Assembly: GCF_003063375.1 (NCBI RefSeq)
Contig: NZ_NERY01000003.1
Span: 62,001-126,000 of the forward strand
Reading direction: 5' to 3'
Origin: Limnohabitans sp. MMS-10A-178
GTDB lineage: Bacteria; Pseudomonadota; Gammaproteobacteria; Burkholderiales; Burkholderiaceae_C
DNA length: 64,000 bases
Shown: positions 44,333 through 54,539 of the stretch, one piece after another
Layout: every line of letters begins with the position of its first letter
Numbering within the stretch: position 1 is the first letter of the stretch
The notes under the pieces: generated by a model
The model's input: the letters and a program-made list of their open reading frames with translations, nothing else
Told to the model about the DNA's origin: nothing
Databases searched by the model: none
Position numbers and translations under genes: made by a program

Positions 44333-45523
44333 ATGAAACAAAACATCACCATTCTGGGTTCTACAGGTTCAATTGGCACCAACACTTTGGATGTGTTGTC
44401 CAATCACTTAGACCGCTTCCAGGTGTTTGCGCTCACAGCGTCCAAGCAGGTCGACTTAATTTTGGCCCAGTGCGCCAAGTTCAAACCCAAATTTGCGGTC
44501 ATGGCGCAGGAAGATGCAGGGCGCTTGCTGGCGCAGCGCATCAAGGCCGAAGGCTTGCCAGTAGAGGTGCTGTGGGGGCCTGAAGCGCTTGACCAAGTGT
44601 CTGCTCATGAAGAAGTGCATGCCGTCATGGCGGCCATTGTGGGTGCGGCAGGTTTGTCGCCTTGTTTGGCTGCGGCCCATGCGGGCAAGCGTTTGTTGCT
44701 GGCCAACAAAGAGGCCTTGGTGGTGGGAGGTGAGGTTTTTTTAAATGCGGTCAAAAAAGGCGGCGCTGTGCTTTTGCCCATCGACAGCGAGCATTCGGCC
44801 GTGTTTCAATCTTTGCCCGAAAACCCAGCCACATGGGCCGATCGAATTGATCAAATTATTTTGACGGCTTCGGGCGGTCCTTTTAGAACGCGCGATGTGA
44901 GTACCCTCAAAAACGTCACGCCCGAAGAAGCTTGTGCGCACCCCAATTGGGTCATGGGCCGCAAAATTTCAGTCGATTCCGCCACCATGATGAACAAGGC
45001 CTTGGAAGTCATTGAGGCGCGCTATTTGTTTGGTGTGTCACCAGCCCAATTGTCTGTGGTCATTCACCCGCAAAGCGTGATTCACTCTATGGTGAAGTAC
45101 AAAGACACCTCCATCGTGGCACAGTTGGGTACGCCCGACATGCGAGTGCCCATTGCCTATGGATTGAGTTGGCCAGAGCGCATTACCTCGGGTGCCCAAA
45201 CTCTCGATTTTCACAATCTCAAGCCCATGACCTTTGAGGCCATTGACGACCACGGGCACCCCGACAGGTTTCCCGGCCTCAAATTGGCTTGGCAATCTTT
45301 GAGTGCTGCCTCGGGCACCTGTGCAGTGCTCAATGCCGCCAACGAAATTGCTGTGGAAGCATTTTTGAACAAGCAAATCAGGTTTGATCAAATTCACCAA
45401 GTGAACACAGAAACATTGAGCAAAGTGCAGCCGCCTGCACCTCAAAGTTTGTCTGACTTGCTTGCGCTGGATGCGCAAAGTCGCGCCATTGCATCGGCAG
45501 CAGCACGTGCTTGCCGCATTTGA
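44333..45523 (+). CDS. dxr: 1-deoxy-D-xylulose 5-phosphate reductoisomerase
   Basis: 396 residues. ILGSTGSIGTNTLDVL binds NADPH; LLLANKEALVVGG, PIDSEHSAVFQ and TASGGPFR carry the metal and substrate ligands; SVDSATMMNKALEVIEA follows. It produces MEP, the committed precursor for the IspD/IspF steps encoded at 7-8 kb. Located between cdsA and rseP. Confidence 0.96.
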   Translation: MKQNITILGSTGSIGTNTLDVLSNHLDRFQVFALTASKQVDLILAQCAKFKPKFAVMAQEDAGRLLAQRIKAEGLPVEVLWGPEALDQVSAHEEVHAVMAAIVGAAGLSPCLAAAHAGKRLLLANKEALVVGGEVFLNAVKKGGAVLLPIDSEHSAVFQSLPENPATWADRIDQIILTASGGPFRTRDVSTLKNVTPEEACAHPNWVMGRKISVDSATMMNKALEVIEARYLFGVSPAQLSVVIHPQSVIHSMVKYKDTSIVAQLGTPDMRVPIAYGLSWPERITSGAQTLDFHNLKPMTFEAIDDHGHPDRFPGLKLAWQSLSAASGTCAVLNAANEIAVEAFLNKQIRFDQIHQVNTETLSKVQPPAPQSLSDLLALDAQSRAIASAAARACRI

Positions 45524-45526
45524 CAT

Positions 45527-46666
45527 TTGACCGTGCTAACGCTTCTTTCTTTCTTATTTGCCCTCACCGTTTTAATTGCGGTGCATGAGTATGGCCACTA
45601 CCGAATGGCTGTTGCTTTCAAGGTGCCGGTATTGGTTTTTTCAATTGGCTTTGGCAAAGCCATTTACCGCTGGCGCGCCAAGCACCCAAGGGAAGGGCAA
45701 AACACCGAGTTTGTCATTGGTGCATTGCCTTTGGGTGGTTTTGTCCAAATGCTCGACAGCCGAGAAGCGTCGGTGCCTGCCGACCAATTGGCCTTGGCTT
45801 TCGACCAGCGCAGTTTGAAGGTCCGTGCTGCCATCGTGGCCGCAGGTCCGCTGGCCAACTTGTTGTTGGCCGTGGTGTTGTTCAGTGCGGTGGCTTGGTG
45901 GGGCCACCCCAAGGTTTTGCCAGTCATTGGCAAAGTGGAGGCGGGTGCTGCAGCCGATATGGCGGGCCTCCAGACTGGCGATTTGGTCTTGAAAGTGGGC
46001 GATCAGGAGGTAAGAGACGCTCAGCACTTAAGGGCCCTCATTCGGGGCGAGAAGCCATCAGATGCAGATGCGGCTGAAGCTGCTGAAGCTGCTGCAGGGT
46101 CTAAAAGGTCAGAAAGCTCGGCCGTTTGGGAAATTGATCGGCAAGGCCAGCGCCTGTCTCTGGCAGTCAAGCCCTTGCTTACCGTGCAGCCTGGCCAGCC
46201 AGAGTCTAGTGCGGTTAGGCGAATTGGCGCCGTGGTGGGTGTGACTTCCGAATCAGAGTGGGTAAGCGCAGGCCTGTGGGAGGGCTTGGCCAAAGGCTAT
46301 GGTCAAGTGACTCAAATTACGTTGCTTACGGGTCAGCTCATTGGGCAAATGCTCACCGGAGAGGCCTCCTCCAAGCACCTCAGCGGCCCTTTGACCATTG
46401 CAGAGCAGGCGGGACAATCGGCACAAAGAGGCTTGCCTTCTTACCTCACTTTTTTGGCTTTGATCAGTGTCAGCTTGGGGCTGCTCAATCTCCTGCCATT
46501 GCCCATGTTGGATGGCGGGCACCTGATGTATTATCTTTGGGAGTCTTTGACTGGCAAACCGGTGTCCGTTGCTTGGCAGCGAGGTTTGCAAAAAGTCGGT
46601 TTGGTCTTGTTGGTTTTCATCATGGCCTTGGCGTTTTTCAACGACTTGACAAGACTCTTTACTTAA
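45527..46666 (+). CDS. rseP: Site-2 protease RseP, shortened form
   Basis: 379 residues compared with about 450 in the family. The zinc motif HEYGH is at 20-24 in the first membrane segment; LLPLPMLDGGHLMYY near residue 325 holds the third ligand Asp. Between them only one PDZ domain is recognisable (VEAGAAADMAGLQTGDLVL), followed by an Ala/Glu/Asp-rich segment (DADAAEAAEAAAG) where tandem PDZ domains usually connect. The enzyme cleaves anti-sigma factor RseA and signal-peptide remnants in the inner membrane. Start is TTG 45527, or GTG 45533. Begins three bases after dxr. Confidence 0.88.
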   Translation: MTVLTLLSFLFALTVLIAVHEYGHYRMAVAFKVPVLVFSIGFGKAIYRWRAKHPREGQNTEFVIGALPLGGFVQMLDSREASVPADQLALAFDQRSLKVRAAIVAAGPLANLLLAVVLFSAVAWWGHPKVLPVIGKVEAGAAADMAGLQTGDLVLKVGDQEVRDAQHLRALIRGEKPSDADAAEAAEAAAGSKRSESSAVWEIDRQGQRLSLAVKPLLTVQPGQPESSAVRRIGAVVGVTSESEWVSAGLWEGLAKGYGQVTQITLLTGQLIGQMLTGEASSKHLSGPLTIAEQAGQSAQRGLPSYLTFLALISVSLGLLNLLPLPMLDGGHLMYYLWESLTGKPVSVAWQRGLQKVGLVLLVFIMALAFFNDLTRLFT

Positions 46667-46675
46667 ATCAAACGC

Positions 46676-48976
46676 ATGAACTTTCTTTCCAATCGATTTC
46701 GCTTGCAACACTTGTTTGTGTTTGTTGCAACTGCCATGGTCAGCCTGTCTGCATGGGCTGTTGAACCTTTTAAATTGAAAGACATTCGGGTCGAGGGTCT
46801 CCAACGTGTAGAGTCTGGTACCGTTTTTGCATCGTTGCCATTTCGCATTGGCGATTTCTACAACGACGAGTCCGGCGCGGCTGCCATTCGCGCATTGTTT
46901 GCATTGGGCTTGTTCAAGGACGTGAGGCTGGACACCCAAGGCGATGTGTTGGTGGTCATTGTTGAAGAGCGTCCTTCAATTTCACAAATTCAGTGGGTGG
47001 GCTTAAAGGAGTTTGACAAAGACGTCTTAAACAAGTCCTTGAAAGAGGTGGGCCTTTCCGAGGGGCGACCATTTGACAAGGCCTTGGCAGACAAAGCCGA
47101 GCAAGAGTTAAAGCGCCAATACATCACCCGCAGCTTGTATGGTGCAGAGGTGCAGACCACCGTCACACCCGTTGATCGAAATCGAGTCAACTTGACTTTC
47201 ACAGTGACCGAAGGCGGGCCTTCCAAAATCAAAGAAATTCGCATCAATGGCAACCAAAGCTTTTCCGAAAGAACGCTCAAAGACCAGTTGAATTTGGACA
47301 TCGGTGGATGGCTAAGTTGGTATACCAAATCTGATCGGTATTCTCGAAGCAAACTCAATGCTGACTTGGAAATCCTGCGCTCGTTTTACCTTGCCCGTGG
47401 CTTTCTTGAGTTCCGAGTCGATTCCACCCAAGTGGCCATCTCCCCCGACAAGCAAGACATTTCTATCGTTATCAACGTCACGGAGGGTGATCGATTTGTG
47501 GTGTCCAATGTCAAGCTTGAAGGCAACTACCTGGGCAAAGAAGATGAGTTCAAGGCCATCGTCAAAATAGGCATCGGTCAGCCGTTCAACGCAGAGACAG
47601 TGGCCGAAACCACCAAGGCCTTCTCAGACTACTTTGGTAAATTTGGTTATGCTTTCGCGCGCATTGATGCTCGTCCTGAAATTGACAGGCTCAACAACCG
47701 TGTAAGCCTCGTGTTGGTGGCAGAGCCTTCGCGGCGCGCGTATGTCAGGCGCATCAATGTGACTGGCAACAACCGCACGCGCGACGAAGTGATTCGCCGA
47801 GAATTCAGGCAGCTTGAATCGGCCTGGTATGACGGTGACAAAATCAAGCTATCGCGTGACCGCGTAGATCGCTTGGGTTTCTTCACAGAAGTCAATATTG
47901 AGACCCAAGAAGTGCCCGCCACCAATGATCAGGTAGACCTGATCATCAGTGTGGTCGAGAAACCCACCGGCAGCGTGTCTGCGGGTGCCGGATTTTCTTC
48001 CACAGAAAAAGTGGCTTTTAACTTTGGTATTCGCCAAGAAAATGCCTTTGGATCGGGCAATTATTTGGCCACTGAAATCAACACCAGCCGTTTCAATCGA
48101 ACCATTGTGATCAGTACAACCGATCCCTATTTCACGGAGGACGGTGTTTCGCGAACCATAGATCTTTTTCACCGCACCTCACGACCCTATTTGGGCGATT
48201 TGAATGCCTACAGTTTGGTCAGTTCTGGCGCAGGTATGCGTTTCGGTGTGCCATTCAGTGAAGTAGACAGGGTGTTCTTTGGTGCCAATTTGGAGCAAAC
48301 CTCCATTCGGCCTGGCACCAACTTGCCCAACGCTTATGTGGAGTACATGCAGCAGTTTGGCTATACCAGCACATCTTTGCCCCTCACCATCGGCTGGGCC
48401 AGAGACGGTCGCGACAGTGCATTGGTGCCATCCAAAGGGATATTGCAACGCTTTAACTCAGACTTGAGTCTTGCGGGTGATTCTCGTTATATCCGAACCA
48501 ATTATCAAATTCAGCACTATACGCCTTTAACTAAAAAGTTTACATTGGCATTGAATGCCGATATCGGTTACGGCCAGGGCTTGTCCAACCGCCCCTATCC
48601 CCTGTTTAAAAACTACTTTGTGGGTGGCTTGGGAAGCGTTCGAGGTTTCCAGCAATCATCTCTGGGCCCATCCAACAGCGCCAATACGCTGTTTTTGGGG
48701 GGGGCTAGGAAAGTTGTTTTTAACGCAGAAGTTCTTGCCCCCTTCCCAGGTGCTGGGAATGACCGAACTTTGCGACTTTTCGCCTTTGCCGACGCAGGTC
48801 GGGCTTTTGCAGAGAGCCAGAAAATCAGTTTGACCGATCTTCGGTCTTCAGTGGGCATTGGCCTGAGCTGGCTTTCGCCAATGGGCCCCTTGCGCTTTTC
48901 TTATGCTTTCCCTGTGAAGACCCAAGATACAGATAAAATCCAAAGATTGCAATTCCAAATCGGTACATCCTTCTAA
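46676..48976 (+). CDS. bamA: Outer membrane protein assembly factor BamA
   Basis: 766 residues. A signal peptide ends near AWA; five POTRA domains follow (from FKLKDIRVEGLQRVESGTVFASLP) and then a 16-strand Omp85 barrel, with GGLGSVRGFQ near the C-terminus as the conserved loop 6 (VRGF) motif and a terminal aromatic (Phe). It folds beta-barrel proteins into the outer membrane. The stop overlaps the skp start by one base. Confidence 0.96.
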   Translation: MNFLSNRFRLQHLFVFVATAMVSLSAWAVEPFKLKDIRVEGLQRVESGTVFASLPFRIGDFYNDESGAAAIRALFALGLFKDVRLDTQGDVLVVIVEERPSISQIQWVGLKEFDKDVLNKSLKEVGLSEGRPFDKALADKAEQELKRQYITRSLYGAEVQTTVTPVDRNRVNLTFTVTEGGPSKIKEIRINGNQSFSERTLKDQLNLDIGGWLSWYTKSDRYSRSKLNADLEILRSFYLARGFLEFRVDSTQVAISPDKQDISIVINVTEGDRFVVSNVKLEGNYLGKEDEFKAIVKIGIGQPFNAETVAETTKAFSDYFGKFGYAFARIDARPEIDRLNNRVSLVLVAEPSRRAYVRRINVTGNNRTRDEVIRREFRQLESAWYDGDKIKLSRDRVDRLGFFTEVNIETQEVPATNDQVDLIISVVEKPTGSVSAGAGFSSTEKVAFNFGIRQENAFGSGNYLATEINTSRFNRTIVISTTDPYFTEDGVSRTIDLFHRTSRPYLGDLNAYSLVSSGAGMRFGVPFSEVDRVFFGANLEQTSIRPGTNLPNAYVEYMQQFGYTSTSLPLTIGWARDGRDSALVPSKGILQRFNSDLSLAGDSRYIRTNYQIQHYTPLTKKFTLALNADIGYGQGLSNRPYPLFKNYFVGGLGSVRGFQQSSLGPSNSANTLFLGGARKVVFNAEVLAPFPGAGNDRTLRLFAFADAGRAFAESQKISLTDLRSSVGIGLSWLSPMGPLRFSYAFPVKTQDTDKIQRLQFQIGTSF

Positions 48977-49494
48977 TGAAAACACTTCTGCATTTCTCTC
49001 AAGTTTGTTTGTTGGCTTTCGGGGCTCTCACTGCCACGATGGCCAGTGCCCAGGAATTGAAAATCGGTATTGTCAACACCGATCGCATTTTCCGCGAGGC
49101 CAACACGGCCAAGGCTGCACAAGCCAAATTGGAGCAAGAGTTCTCCAAACGTGAAAAAGAACTGGTTGACTTGGGTAACAACCTTAAAACCGCTTCTGAA
49201 AGATTTGAGCGAGAAGCGCCCACGCTGTCTGAATCACAGCGCAACTTGCGTCAAAGGCAGTTGACTGACCAAGACCGTGATTTTCAGCGCAAGCGCCGCG
49301 AATTCCAAGAAGACCTCAACACCCGAAAAAATGAAGAGCAGCAAATAGTGATCGAGCGTGCCAACCGTGCGGTCAGACAAGTGGCCGAAGCCGAAAAATT
49401 CGATGTGATTTTTCAAGAGGCTGTTTACTTCAATCCCAAGCACGACATCACAGACAAGGTCATCAGGGCTCTCAATTCTTCTGCCGGCAAATAA
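48976..49494 (+). CDS. skp: Periplasmic chaperone Skp/OmpH
   Basis: 172 residues: a signal peptide ending at ASAQ, then a long coiled-coil of charged residues (about 45-130) and the Skp core ELKIGIVNTDRIFREAN with IVERANRAVRQVAEAEKFDVIFQEAVYFNPKHDIT. A trimeric jawfish-like chaperone delivering barrel proteins to BamA. Translationally coupled to bamA. Confidence 0.93.
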   Translation: MKTLLHFSQVCLLAFGALTATMASAQELKIGIVNTDRIFREANTAKAAQAKLEQEFSKREKELVDLGNNLKTASERFEREAPTLSESQRNLRQRQLTDQDRDFQRKRREFQEDLNTRKNEEQQIVIERANRAVRQVAEAEKFDVIFQEAVYFNPKHDITDKVIRALNSSAGK

Positions 49495-49524
49495 TCGCTG
49501 GCATACAGACAACGGACTCGTGTT

Positions 49525-50520
49525 GTGCTGCTGCTTGGCGACATCGTTAAGGCTTTAGGCGGCAGCCTTCATGGCAGTCCACAAACTTCCATTCAAAAAC
49601 TGTCCCCGTTAGAAACAGCGGGCGCAGGCGACTTGAGTTTTCTCAGTCACCCCAAGTACCAGTCCCATTTGTTGCAGTCACACGCTGCTTGTGTGGTTGT
49701 CACGCCGCAATTTAAAGAATTGGCGCTCACACGGGGTGCTTGTATCGTCACGGAAGACCCGTATCACTACTTCGCCAAGCTCACCCAATTTTGGAAAAAA
49801 CAAACCGCCGCGGCAACGGGTCCCCGAATTCACCCAAGCGCCGTCATTGACCCTCAGGCCGAAATTGCCGATACCGCCATCATTGGCCCTTTGTGTGTGG
49901 TGGAGCGATTTGCCAAGGTGGGGGCTCATACCCATCTCAAATCCAGAGTCACCTTGGGTGAGTCTTGTGAAATTGGCCAGCGCTGCATCGTGCACTCGGG
50001 CGTTGTGATCGGGGCAGATGGTTTTGGTTTTGCCCTGCACCAAGGTGAGTGGGAAAAGATTGAGCAGTTGGGTGCTGTCAAAATTGGCAACGATGTTGAA
50101 ATTGGCGCCAACACCTGCATTGACAGGGGTGCCTTGCAAGACACCATCATTGAAGATGGCGTCAAACTCGACAACCTCATTCAAATTGGCCACAACGTGC
50201 ACATTGGCAAGCACACCGCCATGGCGGGTTGTGTGGGCGTAGCGGGCAGCGCGCGCATTGGTGCGCATTGCACCGTGGGCGGTGGCGCCATTGTGTTGGG
50301 TCACCTTGCTTTGGCCGATGGCGTTCACATTTCTGCTGCCACTGTGGTCACACGTTCTATTTCTCAGCCGGGTCATTACACCGGGCTTTTTCCCATCGAT
50401 GACAATGCGACATGGGAAAAAAACGCAGCCAGCTTGAAGCAATTGCACAAGTTGCGTGATCGACTCAAAGCACTGGAGACGCAGCACCTCCAGCCCCCCT
50501 TTCTGGAACCTAAATCATGA
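49525..50520 (+). CDS. lpxD: UDP-3-O-acylglucosamine N-acyltransferase
   Basis: 331 residues with left-handed beta-helix hexapeptide repeats from about residue 105 to 265 ([60 protein letters not shown]). The His in [10 protein letters not shown] is the catalytic base. It adds the N-linked 3-hydroxyacyl chain in the third step of lipid A synthesis. GTG 49525 is the start; the end overlaps fabZ by four bases. Confidence 0.96.
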   Translation: MLLLGDIVKALGGSLHGSPQTSIQKLSPLETAGAGDLSFLSHPKYQSHLLQSHAACVVVTPQFKELALTRGACIVTEDPYHYFAKLTQFWKKQTAAATGPRIHPSAVIDPQAEIADTAIIGPLCVVERFAKVGAHTHLKSRVTLGESCEIGQRCIVHSGVVIGADGFGFALHQGEWEKIEQLGAVKIGNDVEIGANTCIDRGALQDTIIEDGVKLDNLIQIGHNVHIGKHTAMAGCVGVAGSARIGAHCTVGGGAIVLGHLALADGVHISAATVVTRSISQPGHYTGLFPIDDNATWEKNAASLKQLHKLRDRLKALETQHLQPPFLEPKS

Positions 50521-50957
50521 TGGACATTTACCAAATTCTCAAACAGCTGCCTCACCGCTACCCCATTTTGTTGGTAGACCGCGTCTTAGAAATTGAAAAA
50601 GGCGTGCGCATCAAGGCGTTGAAAAATGTCTCTGTCAATGAGCCTTACTTCACAGGCCATTTTCCATCCCGACCCGTCATGCCTGGTGTGCTCATGTTAG
50701 AAGCCTTGGCCCAAGCCGCCGCCTTGTTGGCATTTGACACATTGGGCGAGACGCCAGATGAGAAAACGGTGTATTACTTTGCAGGCATTGATGGCGCGCG
50801 CTTTAAGCGGCCTGTTGAGCCCGGCGATCAGCTCATTTTGGAAGTTGAATTGGACCGAATGAAGTCGGGTATTTTCAAATTCAAGGCACGCGCCAAAGTG
50901 GGCGATGAGATTGCGGTTGAAGCCGAACTCATGTGCACCATGCGCAAGGTTGCCTAG
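50517..50957 (+). CDS. fabZ: 3-hydroxyacyl-[ACP] dehydratase FabZ
   Basis: 146 residues. [42 protein letters not shown] contains the catalytic His and Glu of the hot-dog fold. It dehydrates 3-hydroxyacyl-ACP, and competes with LpxA/LpxD for the same acyl pool, which explains the operon. Confidence 0.97.
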   Translation: MMDIYQILKQLPHRYPILLVDRVLEIEKGVRIKALKNVSVNEPYFTGHFPSRPVMPGVLMLEALAQAAALLAFDTLGETPDEKTVYYFAGIDGARFKRPVEPGDQLILEVELDRMKSGIFKFKARAKVGDEIAVEAELMCTMRKVA

Positions 50958-50977
50958 TCTTTCAACGCTAGAAGTTT

Positions 50978-51772
50978 ATGACCCGCATTCATTCAACTGC
51001 CATTGTCGACCCGGCTGCCCAGCTAGATAGCAGCGTCACGGTAGGACCTTACACGGTCATTGGCCCGCATGTTCGCATCGATGCTGGCACCACTGTGGCC
51101 AGCCATTGCGTCATTGAGGGACACACCACCATTGGCAAAGACAACAAAATTTTTCAATTCAATTCATTGGGCGCAGTGCCCCAAGACAAGAAATACGCCG
51201 GTGAGCCTTGCCAATTGGTCATTGGCGATCGCAACACCATTCGAGAGTTTTGCACCTTCAATATTGGCTCGCCTGGCGATCAAGGTGTGACGCAGGTGGG
51301 CAATGACAATTGGATCATGGCCTATGTTCATCTGGCACACGATTGCCAAGTTGGCAACCACACCATTTTTGCCAACAGTACCCAGTTGGCCGGACATGTG
51401 CATGTGGGCGATTGGGTGATCTTGGGCGGCTTCACAGTGGTTCACCAATTTTGCCGTTTGGGTGCACACAGTTTCACGGCCATGAACTCTTTGCTGTTTG
51501 CCGATTTGCCGCCATTTGTGATGGCGCAAGGTCAACCTGCACAAGCTCGGTCCATGAACTTTGAAGGTTTGCGCCGCCGCGGTTTTTCAGCAGAAAGAAT
51601 ATCTGCGGTGAAGGCCATGCACAAAAGCTTGTATCGCCAGCAGCTTACCTTGGCACAAGCACAATCTGAAATTGAGTTGCTCACGCACAAGTACCCTGAA
51701 GCCAAAGCCGATGTCGACATGATGCTCGGCTTCTTGCAAGGTGCTTCGCCCGAGCGCGGCATTGTGAGATAA
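50978..51772 (+). CDS. lpxA: UDP-N-acetylglucosamine acyltransferase
   Basis: 264 residues of hexapeptide repeats ([26 protein letters not shown]) with the catalytic His in [19 protein letters not shown] and the helical C-terminus starting [20 protein letters not shown]. Catalyses the first acylation of lipid A. The stop is directly followed by the lpxB start. Confidence 0.97.
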   Translation: MTRIHSTAIVDPAAQLDSSVTVGPYTVIGPHVRIDAGTTVASHCVIEGHTTIGKDNKIFQFNSLGAVPQDKKYAGEPCQLVIGDRNTIREFCTFNIGSPGDQGVTQVGNDNWIMAYVHLAHDCQVGNHTIFANSTQLAGHVHVGDWVILGGFTVVHQFCRLGAHSFTAMNSLLFADLPPFVMAQGQPAQARSMNFEGLRRRGFSAERISAVKAMHKSLYRQQLTLAQAQSEIELLTHKYPEAKADVDMMLGFLQGASPERGIVR

Positions 51773-52951
51773 GTGGTGCAAACTGCTGCTGCCTCTGCGC
51801 TTCCAAAAGCCCCTGCTGGGGCTTTTTCCATGGCCATGGTGGCCGGGGAAACTTCAGGCGATTTGCTGGCAGGCTTGATGATGCAGGGCATTCGGGGGCA
51901 ATGGCCAAACGCCAATTTGTATGGCATTGGCGGCCCGCGCATGCAAGCACAAGGATTCAACGCCTTGTGGCCCTCCGACAAATTGGCCGTGCGTGGTTAT
52001 GTGGAAGTGTTGCGCCACTACCGAGAAATTGTGGGCATTCGCAAACAGCTTAAAGAGAAATTGTTGGCTCACCCTCCGCAAGTATTTGTGGGTGTCGATG
52101 CGCCCGATTTCAATCTCGACTTAGAGCGCGATTTAAAACAAGCAGGCATTCCCACCGTACATTTTGTGTGCCCTTCAATTTGGGCATGGCGTGCTGAGCG
52201 CATTGAAAAAATCAAGCAAAGCGTCGACCATGTGCTTTGTATTTTTCCGTTTGAAACCGATTTGCTTCATGCCCACGGCATTCCTGCCACGTATGTGGGG
52301 CATCCTTTGGCGCAAGCCATTCCCATGCATGTAGACACCCTCAAAGCCCGTCACGACTTGAGGCTAGACCCAGACCGGCCCGTGGTGGCTTTGCTGCCAG
52401 GGAGCCGTGAGTCTGAAATTACGTATTTGGCCGAACGGTTTTTTCAAGCGGCCCTTTTGCTCAGTCAACAACAAGCCAATTTACAGTTTGTGCTGCCCGC
52501 CATGCCCTCCATGATGGCCCGAATTGAGAGCATTCGAGACCAAGTTGGTGCAAGCCAAGTGCAAGTGCTGAAGGGCCAATCACATGCTGCTTTGGCAGCG
52601 TGTGACGTCACTCTCATTGCCAGTGGCACAGCCACACTCGAAGCGGCGTTGTTTAAAAAACCCATGGTCATTGCTTACAACATGAACTGGCTCAGTTGGC
52701 AAATGATGAAGCGCAAAAAATTGCAGCCTTGGGTGGGTTTGCCCAATATCTTGGCGCAAGAATTTTGTGTGCCAGAACTTTTGCAAGACCAAGCCACGCC
52801 GTCTAACATGTCTTCAGCCGTTCTAAACTGGCTTCGTTCTCCCAAAAAGGCCAAAGCCTTGGTGGGTCGTTTTGAAACCATGCACGCGTCTTTGTTGCGC
52901 GACACTCCCAGTCTTTGCGCCCATGCGATCGAAACGCTTGTCAAAGCCTGA
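51773..52951 (+). CDS. lpxB: Lipid-A-disaccharide synthase
   Basis: 392 residues. [38 protein letters not shown] and [19 protein letters not shown] are LpxB signatures; [17 protein letters not shown] and [21 protein letters not shown] follow. It joins UDP-diacylglucosamine and lipid X. GTG 51773 begins straight after the lpxA stop; the first 13 residues precede the conserved core. Confidence 0.96.
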   Translation: MVQTAAASALPKAPAGAFSMAMVAGETSGDLLAGLMMQGIRGQWPNANLYGIGGPRMQAQGFNALWPSDKLAVRGYVEVLRHYREIVGIRKQLKEKLLAHPPQVFVGVDAPDFNLDLERDLKQAGIPTVHFVCPSIWAWRAERIEKIKQSVDHVLCIFPFETDLLHAHGIPATYVGHPLAQAIPMHVDTLKARHDLRLDPDRPVVALLPGSRESEITYLAERFFQAALLLSQQQANLQFVLPAMPSMMARIESIRDQVGASQVQVLKGQSHAALAACDVTLIASGTATLEAALFKKPMVIAYNMNWLSWQMMKRKKLQPWVGLPNILAQEFCVPELLQDQATPSNMSSAVLNWLRSPKKAKALVGRFETMHASLLRDTPSLCAHAIETLVKA

Positions 52952-53555
52952 GCAAGTGAGCTTGGCCTGGAATGCGCCCGGTTTGTTGGCCGGCGTGGAC
53001 GAAGCTGGGCGTGGCCCTTTGGCTGGCCCTGTGGTTGCGGCCGCTGTCATATTGGATGATCTCAAACCCATCAAAGGTTTGGCTGACTCCAAAAAATTGA
53101 CCGCCAAAACACGCGACCGTTTGTTTGACGAAATACGTGCAAAAGCTTTGTGTTTTGCAATTGCCGAGGCTAGTGTTGAAGAGATCGACTCACTGAATAT
53201 TTTGCAAGCAACGATGCTGGCCATGCAAAGGGCTGTGGAGTCATTGCGATTGAAGCCTACCTTGGTGTACGTGGACGGCAATCGATTGCCCATCTTGGAT
53301 GTGCGCGCGGAAGCCATCGTGAAGGGCGACGAAAAAGTGCAGGAAATTTCGGCAGCCTCTATCTTGGCCAAGGTGCACCGCGACCGCATGTGCGAAGAAA
53401 TGCACCGCCAGTATCCAGACTATGGATTTGATTCACACAAAGGCTACGGTACGGCGGTTCACCTGAAGGCGTTGCAATCCTTGGGGCCAACTCCCTTGCA
53501 TCGCAAAACCTTTGCGCCAGTCACGCAGGCTATTCTGGCTTTGCAAAAATCATGA
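52923..53555 (+). CDS. rnhB: Ribonuclease HII
   Basis: 210 residues from ATG 52923, overlapping lpxB by 29 bases; GTG 52956 would avoid the overlap and give 199 residues. [39 protein letters not shown] and SILAKVHRD carry the Asp/Glu metal ligands. It removes ribonucleotides from DNA. The stop overlaps the next start by four bases. Confidence 0.94.
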   Translation: MRSKRLSKPEQVSLAWNAPGLLAGVDEAGRGPLAGPVVAAAVILDDLKPIKGLADSKKLTAKTRDRLFDEIRAKALCFAIAEASVEEIDSLNILQATMLAMQRAVESLRLKPTLVYVDGNRLPILDVRAEAIVKGDEKVQEISAASILAKVHRDRMCEEMHRQYPDYGFDSHKGYGTAVHLKALQSLGPTPLHRKTFAPVTQAILALQKS

Positions 53556-54325
53556 AGCTCATTACCTCCAAAGACAACCCTCGGCTTAAATCCATTCGCC
53601 GTTTGGCGCAAGACTCACAGGCTTATCGCAAATTGGGCTTGGTTTGGCTAGAGGGAGATCACCTTTGCCGGGCTGCACTTGCGCATGGAGTGAAGCCCGA
53701 ACTGGCTATCTTTTCAGAATCCATTTGGCAAGCTTCTGAATTTGAGTGGTCGCAATGCGCCTCCGAAGTGTGGACAGTACCCGATGATTTGTTTGCAGGT
53801 TTGAGTGGGCTTGAGTCGCCAGCCAAAATGGGCTTCTTGTTGACGCTCCCTCTGGCGCCCAATTTAGACCCTCAAGCGGCTACCGTCGTTTTAGACCGGC
53901 TGCAAGATGCCGGCAATGTGGGCGCCATTTTGCGCAGTGCCTCCGCCTTTGGTTTCAAGCAAGTGCTGGCCATCAAAGGCACTGCGGGTTTGTGGTCGCC
54001 CAAGGTTTTGCGCGCTGGAATGGGCGCGCATTTTGGTCTAAGCCTGATCGAGGCAGCCAGATTGCAAGATTTGCAATCACTTCAGGTGCCTTTGCTTGGA
54101 ACCGACGTCCATGAAGGCCCTTTCTTGCACGAATTGGTTCAGCAGGGCCTGTTGCCACAAAAGTGCGCTTGGGTCTTGGGCCACGAAGGGCAGGGCGTTT
54201 CACCAGATTTGATGGCCATCGTGCAGCAAAAGGTTCGCATCGCTCAGCCGGGTGGTGAGGAATCTTTGAATGTAGCCACTGCTGCTGCCATCTGCCTACA
54301 CGCCAGCGCCACAGCCAAGCTTTGA
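53552..54325 (+). CDS. TrmH/SpoU-family RNA 2'-O-methyltransferase
   Basis: 257 residues. The SPOUT knot motifs are [20 protein letters not shown] (motif 1), [11 protein letters not shown] (motif 2) and [20 protein letters not shown] (motif 3), with an N-terminal substrate-binding domain similar to RlmB/TsnR. It methylates a ribose in rRNA or tRNA; which site is uncertain, so no symbol is given. Coupled to rnhB by overlap. Confidence 0.88.
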   Translation: MKLITSKDNPRLKSIRRLAQDSQAYRKLGLVWLEGDHLCRAALAHGVKPELAIFSESIWQASEFEWSQCASEVWTVPDDLFAGLSGLESPAKMGFLLTLPLAPNLDPQAATVVLDRLQDAGNVGAILRSASAFGFKQVLAIKGTAGLWSPKVLRAGMGAHFGLSLIEAARLQDLQSLQVPLLGTDVHEGPFLHELVQQGLLPQKCAWVLGHEGQGVSPDLMAIVQQKVRIAQPGGEESLNVATAAAICLHASATAKL

Positions 54326-54398
54326 GCCTCAGAACAGCTCGGTCTTTAGTACTGAAAAAATCGGCGGCTTCAAGCTCGGGTTAGGGAATACTCGCGGC

Positions 54399-54404
54399 TA
54401 TAAT
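54399..54404 (+). promoter_or_regulatory. Candidate carAB promoter -10 box
   Basis: A consensus TATAAT. The -35 is poor (TCGGGT at 54376-54381 with 17 bp). It gives a leader of about 130 bases before the carA GTG at 54540, long enough for pyrimidine- or arginine-linked control, though I see no clear attenuator. Confidence 0.45.
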
Positions 54405-54539
54405 GAGAGGCTTTCCCGCATCAACCTGTACGCACCCGCTCACAACAAGCCATTTCCCTTCAAAAGCAGCCAAAAAGCCAACCTTTCAAGGTAGAGCTTG
54501 AGCGTGCTGGGGCGTACCCGAACCATACCGGAGAACCCA

